A DNA stretch of 64,000 nt from Theristus sp. LFF4_11 (taxonomy: Eukaryota; Nematoda; Chromadorea; Monhysterida; Xyalidae), in NCBI GenBank assembly GCA_030248135.1, contig JASANC010000422.1, positions 41,057 to 105,056 of the forward strand. The letters run 5' to 3'. The position numbers and the translations under genes were made by a program. Below are positions 1 to 28,656 of this stretch, piece after piece. Below the pieces are notes generated by a model that saw only the letters and a program-made list of their open reading frames with translations, was not told where the DNA came from and searched no databases. Numbering within the stretch: the first letter of the stretch is position 1; the number at the start of each line of letters is the position of its first letter.

Positions 1-144
1 TAATTGGTCCCATTAGTTCGCTGCAGCCAATCAGTATGTGCCAGATTCAAGTGCGACAATGCATGAATTGCGTTTTAGTTGCACACGTTTATCATTTTTG
101 TGGTGCAATTTCTTTCAGAACGACCATTTAGTTGCTGATTTCAG

Positions 145-1717
145 GGTTGCCGTCAACCGAGTCACCGGCGACATCATAGTGACCGAGCGTTCGCCGACGC
201 ACCAGATTCAGGTGTACAATCAGTACGGCCATTTCGTGCGAAAATTCGGCGCCAACATTCTACAGCATCCGCGTGGCGTCTGCGTCGACAACAAGGGACA
301 CATCATTGTCATCGAGTGCAAGGTTGCTGCAGTGGTTTTGTGGCTTTTTTTGGTTATAGTCATTTTCGGTGTGATTGAGTTGGCGTACGGGCGGTCTGAT
401 TGGTTCCCCATTCTTAGTCTTAAGAAAAGTGAAAAATGTCTTAAGAAAAACCAGTGTCACGCTGTGAAAAGTGATTCTGCATTCTGATATTTGAATCTGA
501 AAGCTGAAACGCATCAAACTGGTTGGACTAATCAGTAAGCACAAATTCAAATCAACCAAGTTGTAGGATGGTTCTCTGCATTTCGACCTGGCCAACATCA
601 TATGCAGAAGAGGGGTGGCCTCATCAGTGATGTGCCCCTCTTGAACCACTTGTGTCGTAAAACTTGAGTTTTAGGCTTAGTAATTGAGCAAAAAAATGAG
701 CCAAACAATGCAATATCGATCACTCAAAAACAATCAATCACCTGATTTCACTTTGTTTGACTCGAGAAACTTTGTCGAATGAGTTACGGCTGCTGGTTGA
801 TCTCCAAGTGGCCATGAACAGCCGTCACCCATAAAACCATTTCGCACCCAATCATCCGCCCACCGTTCGTTGTTCATTACCCAGGTGATGCGTATCATCA
901 TCTTCGACATGTACGGCAACGTGCTGCAGAAGTTCAGCTGTTCACGTTATCTCGAGTTCCCGAACGGTGTCTGCACGAACGACAAACAGGAGATCTTCGT
1001 CAGCGACAATCGCGCGCATTCGGTCAAGGTGGGTCAAGAGAAGCTGATAATAGAGAAAGCAAACCGTGTCTCTGCCTTGGATTCGGCCTTGTCGATTGAT
1101 TGGGATTGTGACGTTGATGTATTGAAGTGAAGATAAATACCGTTCCTTACTTGCTGTCGGGTCTTTTGGACAGGATCAACTGATGGGTCACTTAATTTTC
1201 GAGTGCAACACACACCCCCTCCCCCCTTAAGCATCAGATGATATCCTTATTCCAAAAAAAACTCGACAGTGCAGGTCTGGAACGGCGTTATTACGGTGTT
1301 ATCAAGCATACGTTTCATTGTTTACGTCAGGTGTTCAACTACGAGGGTCAGTTCGTGCGTCAGATCGGCGGCGAGGGCATCACGAACTACCCTATCGGCG
1401 TCGGCATCAACCACCTCGGCGAGGTCGTCGTCGCCGACAACCACAACAACTTCAACCTGACCATCTTCCAGCAGGACGGCACGCTCGTGAACGCGCTCGA
1501 GTCGAAAGTGAAGCACGCGCAGTGCTTCGACGTGTCGCTGATCGACGACGGCTCGGTGGTGCTCGCCAGCAAGGACTACCGCCTCTACCTGTACCGCTAC
1601 ATGAGCGCACCGCAGCCGACGGCGGTCGCGTCGCCGACGACGTTCGACGCGCACGAGCAGAGCCACGGCAGCCTCGAGCACCAGCAGAGCACACCGACGC
1701 CCGGCATGTCCCTGTAG
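145..1717 (+). CDS. brat: Brat/NCL-1-type TRIM-NHL protein, C-terminal NHL exons (5' partial)
   Basis: Three exons at 145-322, 885-1028 and 1331-1717 (stop TAG) join in frame and encode the later blades of an NHL beta-propeller almost identical to Drosophila Brat and C. elegans NCL-1. Visible landmarks are GDIIVTERSPTHQIQVYNQY, EFPNGVC, SDNRAHSVKV, IGGEGITNYPIGVGIN, DNHNNFNLTIF and ASKDYRLYLYRY. Acceptors are ttcag, ccag and gtcag; donors are AAG|gttgct and AAG|gtgggt. Family knowledge: the NHL domain binds mRNA and represses translation and cell growth with Pumilio/Nanos; the RING-less B-box and coiled coil lie upstream, outside this window. After the propeller comes a short His/Gln/Pro-rich tail of about 40 residues. 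The last exon is strikingly GC-rich next to its T-rich 3' flank. Gene identity is very secure; the start is not in the window. Confidence 0.95.
566..660. repeat. dispersed repeat, copy 1 of 2
   Basis: Shares GATGGTTCTCTGCATTTCG, then GGCCAACA, GGGTGGCCT.A.CAGTG and ATG.CCC with 35920-36010. Both copies lie in non-coding DNA (a brat intron and an IGBP1 intron). Function and full length unknown. Confidence 0.7.
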
Positions 1718-4700
1718 GCCCCGCCCCCGCCCCACCACGCTCCTAGTGCACAGTGCTCGAGATTTACGCTTTCTCTACAAATCGTTCTGTTCAGTTTCTG
1801 TTTTGTTTTGGTTTGTTCGTTTTTGGTTTGTTTGTTCGTTTTTTTTCAAGTTTTTGTTATGCTACGGCTGTACTTAAAAGCTATTTATGCGCTATACAGT
1901 GTTCATCATAATGTTCATCATTATTTAGTTTTGCACGCACACACCGGTTGTCTTGTCTCGTTTACCGTTTTCGTTGTTTTTTTGGTTTTATTGTTGCCGT
2001 TTCAACTATGCGCCTTTTTTTCTCATGCACATTGAACACACAGATGAACCCAAAACAAACCAGTCAATTCGGTTTTTTCTTTCTAAATTATGTGAACAGA
2101 CCCGCAACATAAATTCAAAAACACCTGTGATTGTCGAATGTACATTTGTGGTTTTCCGTTTGGTATTATGATTTTTAATTCGCTTTTGTTCAAAAGTCAT
2201 TACATTGGCTATGATGACCTTCCGCGAAGGTTGCCGCTCTGTTTGGTTCTCATGGTAAACAGTTCGGTTCAATATTTTTTCATTGCGAAACAGAGCCCCA
2301 GAGGAGTTGCCAACATGGCACCAATATTGTTCCGGTCACTTGTCTCAGTTTTTTGTTTTTATCGGACAGTTTTAGGTCGCTTTTCTCTCAGCCTTTTTCG
2401 CGATAATATTCCTTGAAAAATGATTGATTACCAACAAACAGAACACAAACATTACAACAAAGACTGTCTCTCTGATTGCGGTACTGCCGATGTGTTTTTG
2501 TTCCCATGTATGATGTGTATAAGTTCGGCCTATCTATCCAAAAAGTGTGTCGTCGTCGCGTCGTGTGTGTTTTTTCTGTGGGTCCTTTGTTTGTTTGTTT
2601 CTGTTTGCGTCGTTGATCACTGCTGAAGTGGGGTTGAAATGGAACTGTACAAAACAGTGGTTTACTATTTATTTTATTTATTTTTTTTTCATTTATACAC
2701 GAAGTGGTATTGTTCGTCCAGGTATATTAGTGTTAGTATGCCCGCATTTGGGGTCCATGAAATGAATGCAGTGTCTGTGTGTAGCGCTTCTGCCTGGAAC
2801 TAAGGCGCTAAAAATATTTTGTTGGTTTTTATTCATCGTCAGTTGTGCAGTTCTTTCAGTCGATCTGTGTCCTCTTGTTGTCACGTCACGAAGTAGCCGG
2901 TCTAGTAGTTTTTTGCAGTTTGTTTGTTTGTTTGTTTTCGTTTCCGTTTTGGTCTGTACATGTACATTGATTTTTTATCACTGTTGAGTTCTGTATTTAA
3001 GGCGATTTACTATTATCATTTTGTTGGTACTTTTTGGAGTCGAATGGGGAAGTAGTGGTAGTACCATCACTTGTTACTTGTTGTTTCCTGTAAAAAACTA
3101 TGTACAAACAAACAGCGCCGCCAAAAAGCTTCGTTTCATTTTGAAATGATCTTTTTCGTTGGCTGTATCTAAGAAACCTTCACATACACCATACGCGGTA
3201 ATCCCATTCATGCGAATGTTAATACGAAACATGAAATGCGATAAATGTTTGTGTCGTTCGCTGATGCATTTTCCAGGTCCTACTTTTCTTTAATATTGGT
3301 GATAATTTATTATTGCTGCACTCTTTCTCATCGCTTCATGGGAGTTGATTTTTGGGTAATTGTAATGTTTTTGTCGACTTTTTGAATCAACTAAACGTCG
3401 GTTAAAAAGGTCGCACCTTTCAAAAAGACCACCAACTACCAGAGCCGTTATGTTGTTTAGTTTGTTTCTGTCGTTTGTTGTTTTTTCTTACCAAGAGCTG
3501 AATTTATTATCATTTTGAAAATACTTTTTTCATATTGTTACACAGCATCTGGTATTTTATGCCTGTTATTCGTTTTTCCGTTTTTTGCTTTGTTTTGTTA
3601 TCACATTTCGTACAGGTTGCCACAGTTGAAGTCTTTAAAAAGCAAAGTTTTTACTAATTGTTGTTTTTTGTCTTTATCCTTGTTGCACCTTTTCGTTTGC
3701 CCGTGTGTGTGTCAAGTCAAGATCAGGAAATGATGCGATGGAATGAAAATGTTTTAGCAAAAGTTTGTTCAATTCCCCAAAAAAGTTTTTTTGTTATTTA
3801 TTCATTTTTACGTTCGTTGGTCAACTATAACAACACAACAAAACATCGTGCTTTCCAACCATCGTTTTTGTTTGTTATTTATTTTGTTTTTGTTACCATA
3901 AAAACGCTTGTTCGTGTCATTCATTATGGTTTTTACGATAATTACGATAATTTAAGCAGCACATACACACCTAACACACCAACACACGAGTTTTAAGCAG
4001 ATTTATTGTGATTCGGTGATACGTACGTTTATCTATTTTCAGCTTTCACACCAGGTTTGAAAAAATTTGTTTTTTTGTATCGGTTTGTGTTTTAGTTTTC
4101 AAAAAACAAAAAAACAAGCGTCTGGCGTTTGTAAGTTTGTGAGAAAATGGCAATTTGAGTGAGAAACCACGGAAATTGAGTTTCATGTGTGTGTGTGATC
4201 GAATATCGGTTGGCTTGTTTGTATTTAAAAAAGATTGAGCGAATGTGTGCATATAATGTTTCGTGGCAGTGCCCAGTTTCGCCCCTACCCCCTTTCGTAG
4301 CGTTTTCAAAAAGTTTGTATCAAACGAATTAGCGTTCAAATTACGATTGTTATAGTCAGCCGCCTACTGTATACGCTTGCGCCGCCCATGGCGCTCTTTT
4401 AGCAAAACAGTTACACTGTGTATATGATTGAGGGTTGTTCAGTCGTGGTGTACGGTCATTTAAATACGGTAATAATCTTGGTATGCGTTACGAGAGTGGT
4501 ATCCGGCTTTGGCTTGCATATTGGTCGCAGTTGTTATCGGAGATATACATTTTTGTTGTTGTTAAGTTGTTTTTTCAAAAACTTATTACAATTATTTGTC
4601 TTGTTGCTTTGTTTGTTTTTCGAAACAATACTTGTCGCCACCACACTATACCACCGTTAAATTGCAGCCACAACGCAACAACTAACACTTGATTCAACCA

Positions 4701-5966
4701 TTTATCCACATCTTTTGGCTGTTTGTAGTAATGTTTCAGAGCTGTTTCCGTTTTTATTGTTTTTTTGGTGTTTGGCTTGCGTCAGAACACGCTGTTATTT
4801 TGAGCTGGTTAATCTTGTGTAGTTTTGTGTCAGGCAGGTAAAAGGATAACAAGATCATTTCATGTTCTGTCTTCACTGCTGTATCAATTCATTTATCGAA
4901 TGTCACTGTCACGGTCATGTGTCACACAAAAATGCGATGCATCAGGCATGACCGTTCTATCGGAGTTGTACCACCAAAACTGAACTAAAATTGCACCACT
5001 TCTCTTGCAAGTTCATGACTCCATTTCACCTGAATTCTGTTTGCAGTGAAATCAAGTGATATACTATTTTTAATGTTTCAAAGCTTTGCTAGTTGAAAAG
5101 AATTTGTGATAGCCAGCAATAGCGGTGTGTCGATCCGAGTCAGCCTGTTCTGTAACTGCACTAATGTACCGCCAGCCACGTTTTGTTACCAGTTTTTCAT
5201 AATAACCGCCGTTTTGTTACAGTCCTTTGTTTTGTTTTGTTCGGTTAGCAAGTTTGCAGTGTGCTGTTGTAGGTTTTATCACAAATGAATGTTAGGAAAC
5301 AATTATCTCAATTATTGGAACATTTTTTACAACCTTCAAACCAGGCATGAGACATATTTTAATTTTCACCTCTTTTAAACACTGATAAAAGGGTGATTAG
5401 TATAGCTTTTTAATTATCGGCTTATCACTGTCGTTTTGTAAAATTCAAAACCAAAAAAACAATTCTTTCTTGAATCTACAAGCAAAAATCCACTATTGTA
5501 AAACTTACACCGCCATTTTTGTTTCGTTAATGTTTTTTGTTTTTGTTCTATCCGCATTTTCTGTTGCAGTTTTGATTACTGTTCAAATTTTAGCGTTATA
5601 TTCATTGTTACAGCGCTTGTTTTTTATCTTTTTTGGGTCGTGTGTGACGTGTGAGTGAGTATTGGTTTTTCGGTAAGGTATCTCTGTTTTTTGTTGTAAT
5701 TCACTATTGTTGCTACAGAAACAATTATTACCGGATAAAAAAGTTCGTGATACCGACTTTTGGGACCGGAATGCTTTTTCAATGAAAGCTTTTGCGTGAT
5801 AGGTATTTATCACTGTAGAAAACGACACGATAAGAAAAAAACAGTGAAGAGACAACAATGCATCGTCTAAAGCGTACCAAATCTAGAAAACAACTGAAAA
5901 ACAACCACACCAAAAAATGCATCTATACAATAACTTCAAGAAATGGAACAATGTTACACGGTTAGA
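1718..5966. other. T-rich gene-free stretch, probable brat 3' UTR plus convergent intergenic DNA
   Basis: No conserved coding exon is visible on either strand. The plus strand is rich in T and in GTTTTGTTTG-like runs, as in long 3' UTRs; the first part probably is the brat 3' UTR, which is long and regulatory in other animals. The PRP40 gene ends convergently at 5967. Open frames here are short, low in complexity and without family resemblance. I could not identify a poly(A) site for either gene. Confidence 0.5.
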
Positions 5967-23589
<17,623 letters not shown>

Positions 23590-23915
23590 CGGCGATTCGC
23601 TTTGTGTTTGTTTTGAGCTTTGTTTTATTAAAGCATTGTTTTCGAAAAAGTGCGAAAGTTCGTTGCAAAAGGAACAATTGGAAAGTAGCGACGAGAAATC
23701 TGAAAGTTAAGTGAATTGTGCAATGATATCCTTGTTTCACATTATTTCGAAGAAAAAGTACAATGCCTCGAAAGCGTGGATTTTGATACCTCAGATCAAC
23801 CAACTGCATCAGCCATTTTTAAAAATTTATCATTTATTCCGCAAATTTCATCCGTATTCAGATTATAATAAAACAAATTGTATCACAGTTAAAAACCGTT
23901 GCACTCGAGATTTTA
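23590..23915. other. PRP40/ANKRD16 intergenic region
   Basis: About 330 bases between the PRP40 start codon and the ANKRD16 stop codon, both genes on the minus strand. It should hold the PRP40 promoter and 5' UTR and the ANKRD16 3' end. A TTTATTAAAGCATTG stretch lies near 23624. I see no further gene or repeat. Confidence 0.5.
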
Positions 23916-25988
23916 TCACGAGCGGAAACCAGCCAAGAAATCCGCACAAGCATTGTGCCTTTTCATCAATGCCAGATCAAGTGGAGCTCGGTTGTGTGCC
24001 GCTGACGCGGTCAGCAGATCGAGCCTGTTACGCTCAGCAAGCATCTGAAAACGAAAAAATATTATCCGTTTTTCAAATTCTGAAACTGGTTGAAAAAGTC
24101 TCCCTCCACATTAACCTGATTCGCTATAACTGAACCAACCAATCAGATCCTGCACATCTGTATACTGCACAAGCACAACAACTCAAAAAACAACAAATCA
24201 AAAACTTTGCCCTTCTCTAACAGATCAAAAAAACGCCCAATGCAATCTCACTTTTCGGCTGCAGCGACTGACCTTCAAAATGTGCAGATGTCCCTCACTG
24301 GCAGCGAAATGTGCGACGTTCATTCGCGAACGCGAATCGACCGTGTCCAGCGGCACGTTCAGCTCGTCCACAAGGTACACCAGCACATCCAGTTTGCCTG
24401 CCTCCGCCGTCGCGTGCAGCGGCTCTCGGCCCACGGCGTCCCGGTGGCGAATGTCGCACTGCAGTGCACACGAAAAACCATGATTGTTTTTATTTTACTT
24501 TCCGTTTCCGGCTATTGAAGGCGCGCGGCTCCGTCGGTGGATATGGAGAAAATTGACTTGCGGCATTATGCACCGCGGTACACCGCCGTCGCACGTTCGT
24601 ATGCATGCGGAACTCTGTGTATCGCGTTGGGGCTGATCAAGCAGCTCGTACCTTTGAAGGCACGCAATGCCTATCAGCTGATTGAATGGAATAGTGGTCG
24701 GGAAAAATATAAAAATGTTGTTCTTCTCCAAATTCGTCATCCACAATGAAAAATAGTGGTCAGGAAAAAATATAAAAGTGTTGTTCTTCTGTGATGCACC
24801 GTACAAGCGTCTCACCGCGTGCGACTGCAGCAGAATGCGTGCACTGTGCGCCTGTCCGTGTCGGCATGCGTCCATGAACGGCGTTGTGCCGCAGCTGTCC
24901 TGAACGTCGGCTGGCACCAGCGCAGTCAACGCACGAACACACGACACGCTGCCGTACATCGCAGCCGTGTGCAGTGGCGTGCGCCCGTTGTTGCTGCGTG
25001 CGTGCACGCTCTGTGCACAAGCGACTTGCAGACTGATGTTGCAATTGAATGACACATGATGATTGATATTTGCACTAAAAAATGAAAAGTTAAAAAACAA
25101 TCAATTTCTGCATTCTGCTGTTTGAATCTGATATGCTGACAGGCTGTTTGGACCATTCAGTAAGCCAAATTCAACCACAGCCCATTCAAGAGCTCAACGT
25201 TCAATGCTTTTTCTCGATTGTTGACGCGATGAGAAAAAATGTCCCCAAAAATGAACCCACTCAAACTGAACCCAACAAGACAAGTCTCCGTGCACTTACT
25301 TCCGGATCCACTGTGATCAAATACGCGACCAATTGAGCATTATTGACACGACACGCCAATTGCAGTGCACTCCAACCGTCCTTGTTTCGTCGTTTCAAGT
25401 CAGCCCCGGCCGTCACAAGCCGGTGCACAATTTGCACTGCTGTTTCATGATCGTGCTTACTGACGGCGGCCAACATCAACGGCGTCCAGTCGCCCTGTTT
25501 CAGGCAGTCCGCAGGCATTGACAGCGCTGTCAGGCAATAGTCGACCAGATCCATGTGACCTCCTGATAATAAATCTTGCTACACGGTGATAAATTATTCG
25601 CAGAACACAATTACGGTTGGCCTCTACATCCCCCAAAAATCGATCATCAAATTTACAAAAAAGCAAATCACACCAACCAACCATAGGCAGCCTCGTGTAG
25701 GAGTGTTTTGCCGTGTTTGTTGCAGTGTCCGGCCAAAAAATGGCCAACATCGGATGGCAAGCAATTGCGTTTCGTTGTCAGCACCGACGCAAAACGTTTC
25801 ACACGGTCCAAATCACCGTTTCTTGCGGCCACAATCAGCGCGCTGTCTTGCAGTTTGTTGATGGACCTCAGCGGATTGGTCTGGTAGAAAAACGTAGAAT
25901 GGTTTATTGAGCGGTGAGAAGAGAAACATTGAAAAGCTTATTTTGAAAAAGTTCAAACTTCACAATTACGAACCTCCTCTTCATGCAT
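23916..25988 (-). CDS. ANKRD16: ankyrin repeat domain protein 16 (ANKRD16)
   Basis: Six exons, 25974-25988, 25682-25880, 25300-25562, 24816-25010, 24273-24458 and 23916-24044, join in phase into 328 residues (human 361). Ankyrin repeats align one to one with human ANKRD16: HCNKHGKTLLHEAAYGGH, DCLKQGDWTPLMLA (human DCLKKADWTPLMMA), ADLKRRNKDGWSALQLACR, NNGRTPLHTAAMYGS, DSCGTTPFMDACRHGQAH and GREPLHATAEAGK. The short first exon (ATG then HEEE) is an inference from its donor and matching phase. Family knowledge: ANKRD16 binds alanyl-tRNA synthetase and captures misactivated serine, limiting mistranslation. The final exon ends DLALMKRHNACADFLAGF. The 5' end of this gene lies in a duplicated segment (second, decayed copy at 31430-31890). 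Confidence 0.9.
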
Positions 25989-26483
25989 TCCTCGGTTTGT
26001 TGCTGACAGAAACACGACCAAAACTGGAAAAATCACGATTCTTTAATTTCTTTCGCAGAAAACAAGCGATATAAAGCGTAATGCCCATTGATTGGGAACA
26101 AATTTTGGCACATTGAAATCATTTTACCGAGATGAAATCGTTTTAAAATTTATTTCATTGTCTCAATTTCTGAATCCGATTCGAAATTGCTTTCTGACAT
26201 CACCGCACTGAACCACACGCGATTTCTTTTAATTGAGATGGGGAAAAACATTTATAAACCACGATACACCTTTCAAAAAACAAACAGACAGAATTCTTTG
26301 TTTCTTGAGTATTTTCTTGCTGTTCAGACCGTTTCATCATTCCGACGATAAGACCAACAACTTGACAACAATAACAAATGAGCGAATAAACTTTCAACCA
26401 AAAAAAACTAAAAACAGTGACATTACAAACACAAAAAACAACCGGTGATAGACAGATTCGAAGACAACAAAAAAAGAACATTT

Positions 26484-26585
26484 ACTTCCTCTTATGGTCG
26501 TCCAGATTCCAGAGAGCCTTTATTTTTCTTGAAACACCGGGTCCTCACCGGTGAGGGTTGCTGGACCAAGGATGTGTTTGTCCAC
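26484..26585 (-). pseudogene. decayed duplicate of the PHAX 3' end
   Basis: The sequence matches 32347-32450, the last PHAX exon around its stop codon (shared block CCAGATTCCAGAGAGCCT), but the reading frame is altered and the similarity breaks off into receptor-upstream sequence at about 26586. It directly follows the functional 5' end of ANKRD16. With 31430-32340 it shows that a segment spanning the ANKRD16 5' end and PHAX 3' end was duplicated. Confidence 0.85.
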
Positions 26586-26589
26586 GCAA

Positions 26590-26960
26590 GTGGCAACATA
26601 CGTTGCTACAGCAGTACTTATAATTATTTTTGAGTGCACCCGCATTGTTCTTAGGCTGTAGCATTTCAGCGAATTCTTATCAGATTACATCAGCCAACTT
26701 CTGAATATCATTCTCCACATATTACGGTGCCATTTTATTACTATCGCAACTGTAGTATTGAAACGCCAAAAATTATCCATCATGCCATCAAACACAACCG
26801 ATCCGTGTTCCATTGTTCCGTCTTGGTATTTTGCCGAGATATCGCACTGTGCACCTCTGGGGCGAAATTAGCCGCCACGGCCGGGTGCCGGGAGCCCGGA
26901 TGAATTGCTGAATGGACACGTTTTATTTTCGATGCCGCTGCTACCCCATTCGAAAAAACA
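26590..26960 (+). pseudogene. truncated ionotropic-receptor-like fragment
   Basis: Sequence from 26590 matches the upstream region of receptor copies 1-3 (ACAGCAGTACTTATAATTAT), and 26780-26950 matches the start of receptor exon 1, but with frameshifts (for example an extra CATTGTTCC around 26812) and a break after the GATGCCGCTGCTA block. There is no mariner remnant upstream, unlike copy 3, so this fragment descends from a copy that predates that insertion. Not translatable. Confidence 0.85.
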
Positions 26961-27526
26961 AAACGACGCATTCGAACAAATCCATGACGACAAATGTTGT
27001 GTTCTCTAAATGGACTTGTATTAGTAGCATCTTTGTGCACGTTCCACGTTAACTCAACGTTCTATTTACGGCACATGACAGAGCGCAAATTCTTTTTTTT
27101 TGGTTTGACTTTTACTTTTTTGCTTTATTGACATTATTTTGCAATTCGAAACCAAAACGTTTGTTGTTTTTTTGACATTCTTGTGTGTTCGTCATGCTCA
27201 ACTTCAACTCAAAGGATTTTTGTTAGTACACCAACCCGGTCAAATCTAACAAGTGTATTCCCAGTGCTACACATGAGCTTTCAATTTTTTTCGCAAGTCA
27301 AATATGATTAAATCTTTGGTACCAACTACCATCCTCCCGTGCCATCAAACATATGAATTCTAGCATCAGTAAATGGTTGGTAGACCACCGCCCACGCGAA
27401 AATCAAACAATCCCAACTAAATGTGGATTATGACATCAAAAACAGGCTGCATGGTATTCTATTTCACTTAGGTAGGTGAGCCAAGGAGCCAGTTTTATAA
27501 AAGCTCAATAGTCTAAAATATTGCTA
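26961..27526. other. AT-rich spacer without recognised genes
   Basis: About 560 bases between the receptor fragment and a MITE. No frame resembles a known family and no splice-compatible exon is seen. The sequence is T-rich, and I see no repeat shared with the rest of the window. Confidence 0.4.
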
Positions 27527-28307
27527 TGGTCGGACTGGATAATTTCGGGCATTAGCTGATTGGCTGGTGCGTTACCGTAATCAGATTCAAACGCGGGCCG
27601 TTCAAATTGCACTTTGCCTTTTTTAATTCTTAATTTTTGAGTGTTTGTGTTGATGAATGTTTGAATTTTCAATGGACAAAACTTGTTTGTGATTTATGAA
27701 ATGCAGAAAAATAGTAAAAAATAAATTTTAAAGCAAATTATTGTTTTTCAAAAAAACGACGACGACGGCGAAAAATGTAAATTAAAATTTGGCCATGAAA
27801 GCTGCTGTTCTGTATTTTTAAACTGAAACAAATTGTCTATAAACACTTCAACGATGCAGAAAAACTAAAAGCAGCTGTTTCCAAAGGCTAAAATTTATTT
27901 TCAGAAAAAGAACGACGGCGACGGCAACGACGACAACTAAAAGTGTTGTTGTGTTTGATTTTTAATTGAAAATTTTGTTGATGATGGTTTTATGGAAAAA
28001 ATTTGAAAAGAAATCGGTTTTCAAACGAATATTCATTTTTCGAGCGTCGAGAGCGCATCACCGTCGCCGTCGTTCTTTTTTCTAAAAAATAATAAAAAGT
28101 CGCCTTAAAATGTACTTTTTGATGTTTCTGCATTTCATAAATAATAAACAAGTTTTGTCCATTAAAAATCCAAACATTCATCAAAATAATCATTCAAAAA
28201 TAAAAAATTAAAAAAAGCAAAGTGTAATTTGAACAACCCGCGTTTGAATCTGGTTACGGTAACGCACCAGCCAATCAGCAAATGCCCCAAATTATCCAGT
28301 CCGACTA
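27527..28307. mobile_element. Tc1-like MITE with long inverted repeats (larger copy)
   Basis: The left end GGTCGGACTGGATAATTTCG is mirrored at 28290-28307, both flanked by TA. The inverted arms run about 190 bases (to the CATTTCATAAAT region) and contain the CTGATTGGCTGGTGCGTTAC block. The centre has AAAAACGACGGCGACGG motifs facing each other. No transposase is visible. The same family occurs at 57957-58380. Confidence 0.85.
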
Positions 28308-28656
28308 TAAACTGATTCACCAAAATCTGCTCTTCAACATGCTATGAGGAAATTCAAATTTGTTGAATTTATTTTGGCGCTCAGTGGTGTAGTAATATTG
28401 GAATGCTAAGTTTTATAAAACTGGCCCCAGGCCCCAGATCAGTCCTGGTTTTCAATAGTATAACAGTTTGCTGTTGCTCTGTAAAAAAGTTAGTTTTCCA
28501 TGTTTCAGATGTCTTATTTCTGTACATTTCGTCATAAGTCATAAGATCCCAGCACAAGCCACCGAGAGCATTTTGAAGTTGGAACCTTTTTTGGTTCACT
28601 GTGCCATTTTATTGTTAGCGCAACTGTAGTATTGAAAGGCACAAAAATTATCCATC

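Noticed and set aside
1322..1738. Long minus-strand open frame over the last brat exon
   Set aside because: It is the antisense shadow of a GC-rich exon with biased third positions; the plus frame is an excellent NHL match and the antisense peptide is Arg/Val-rich without family resemblance.
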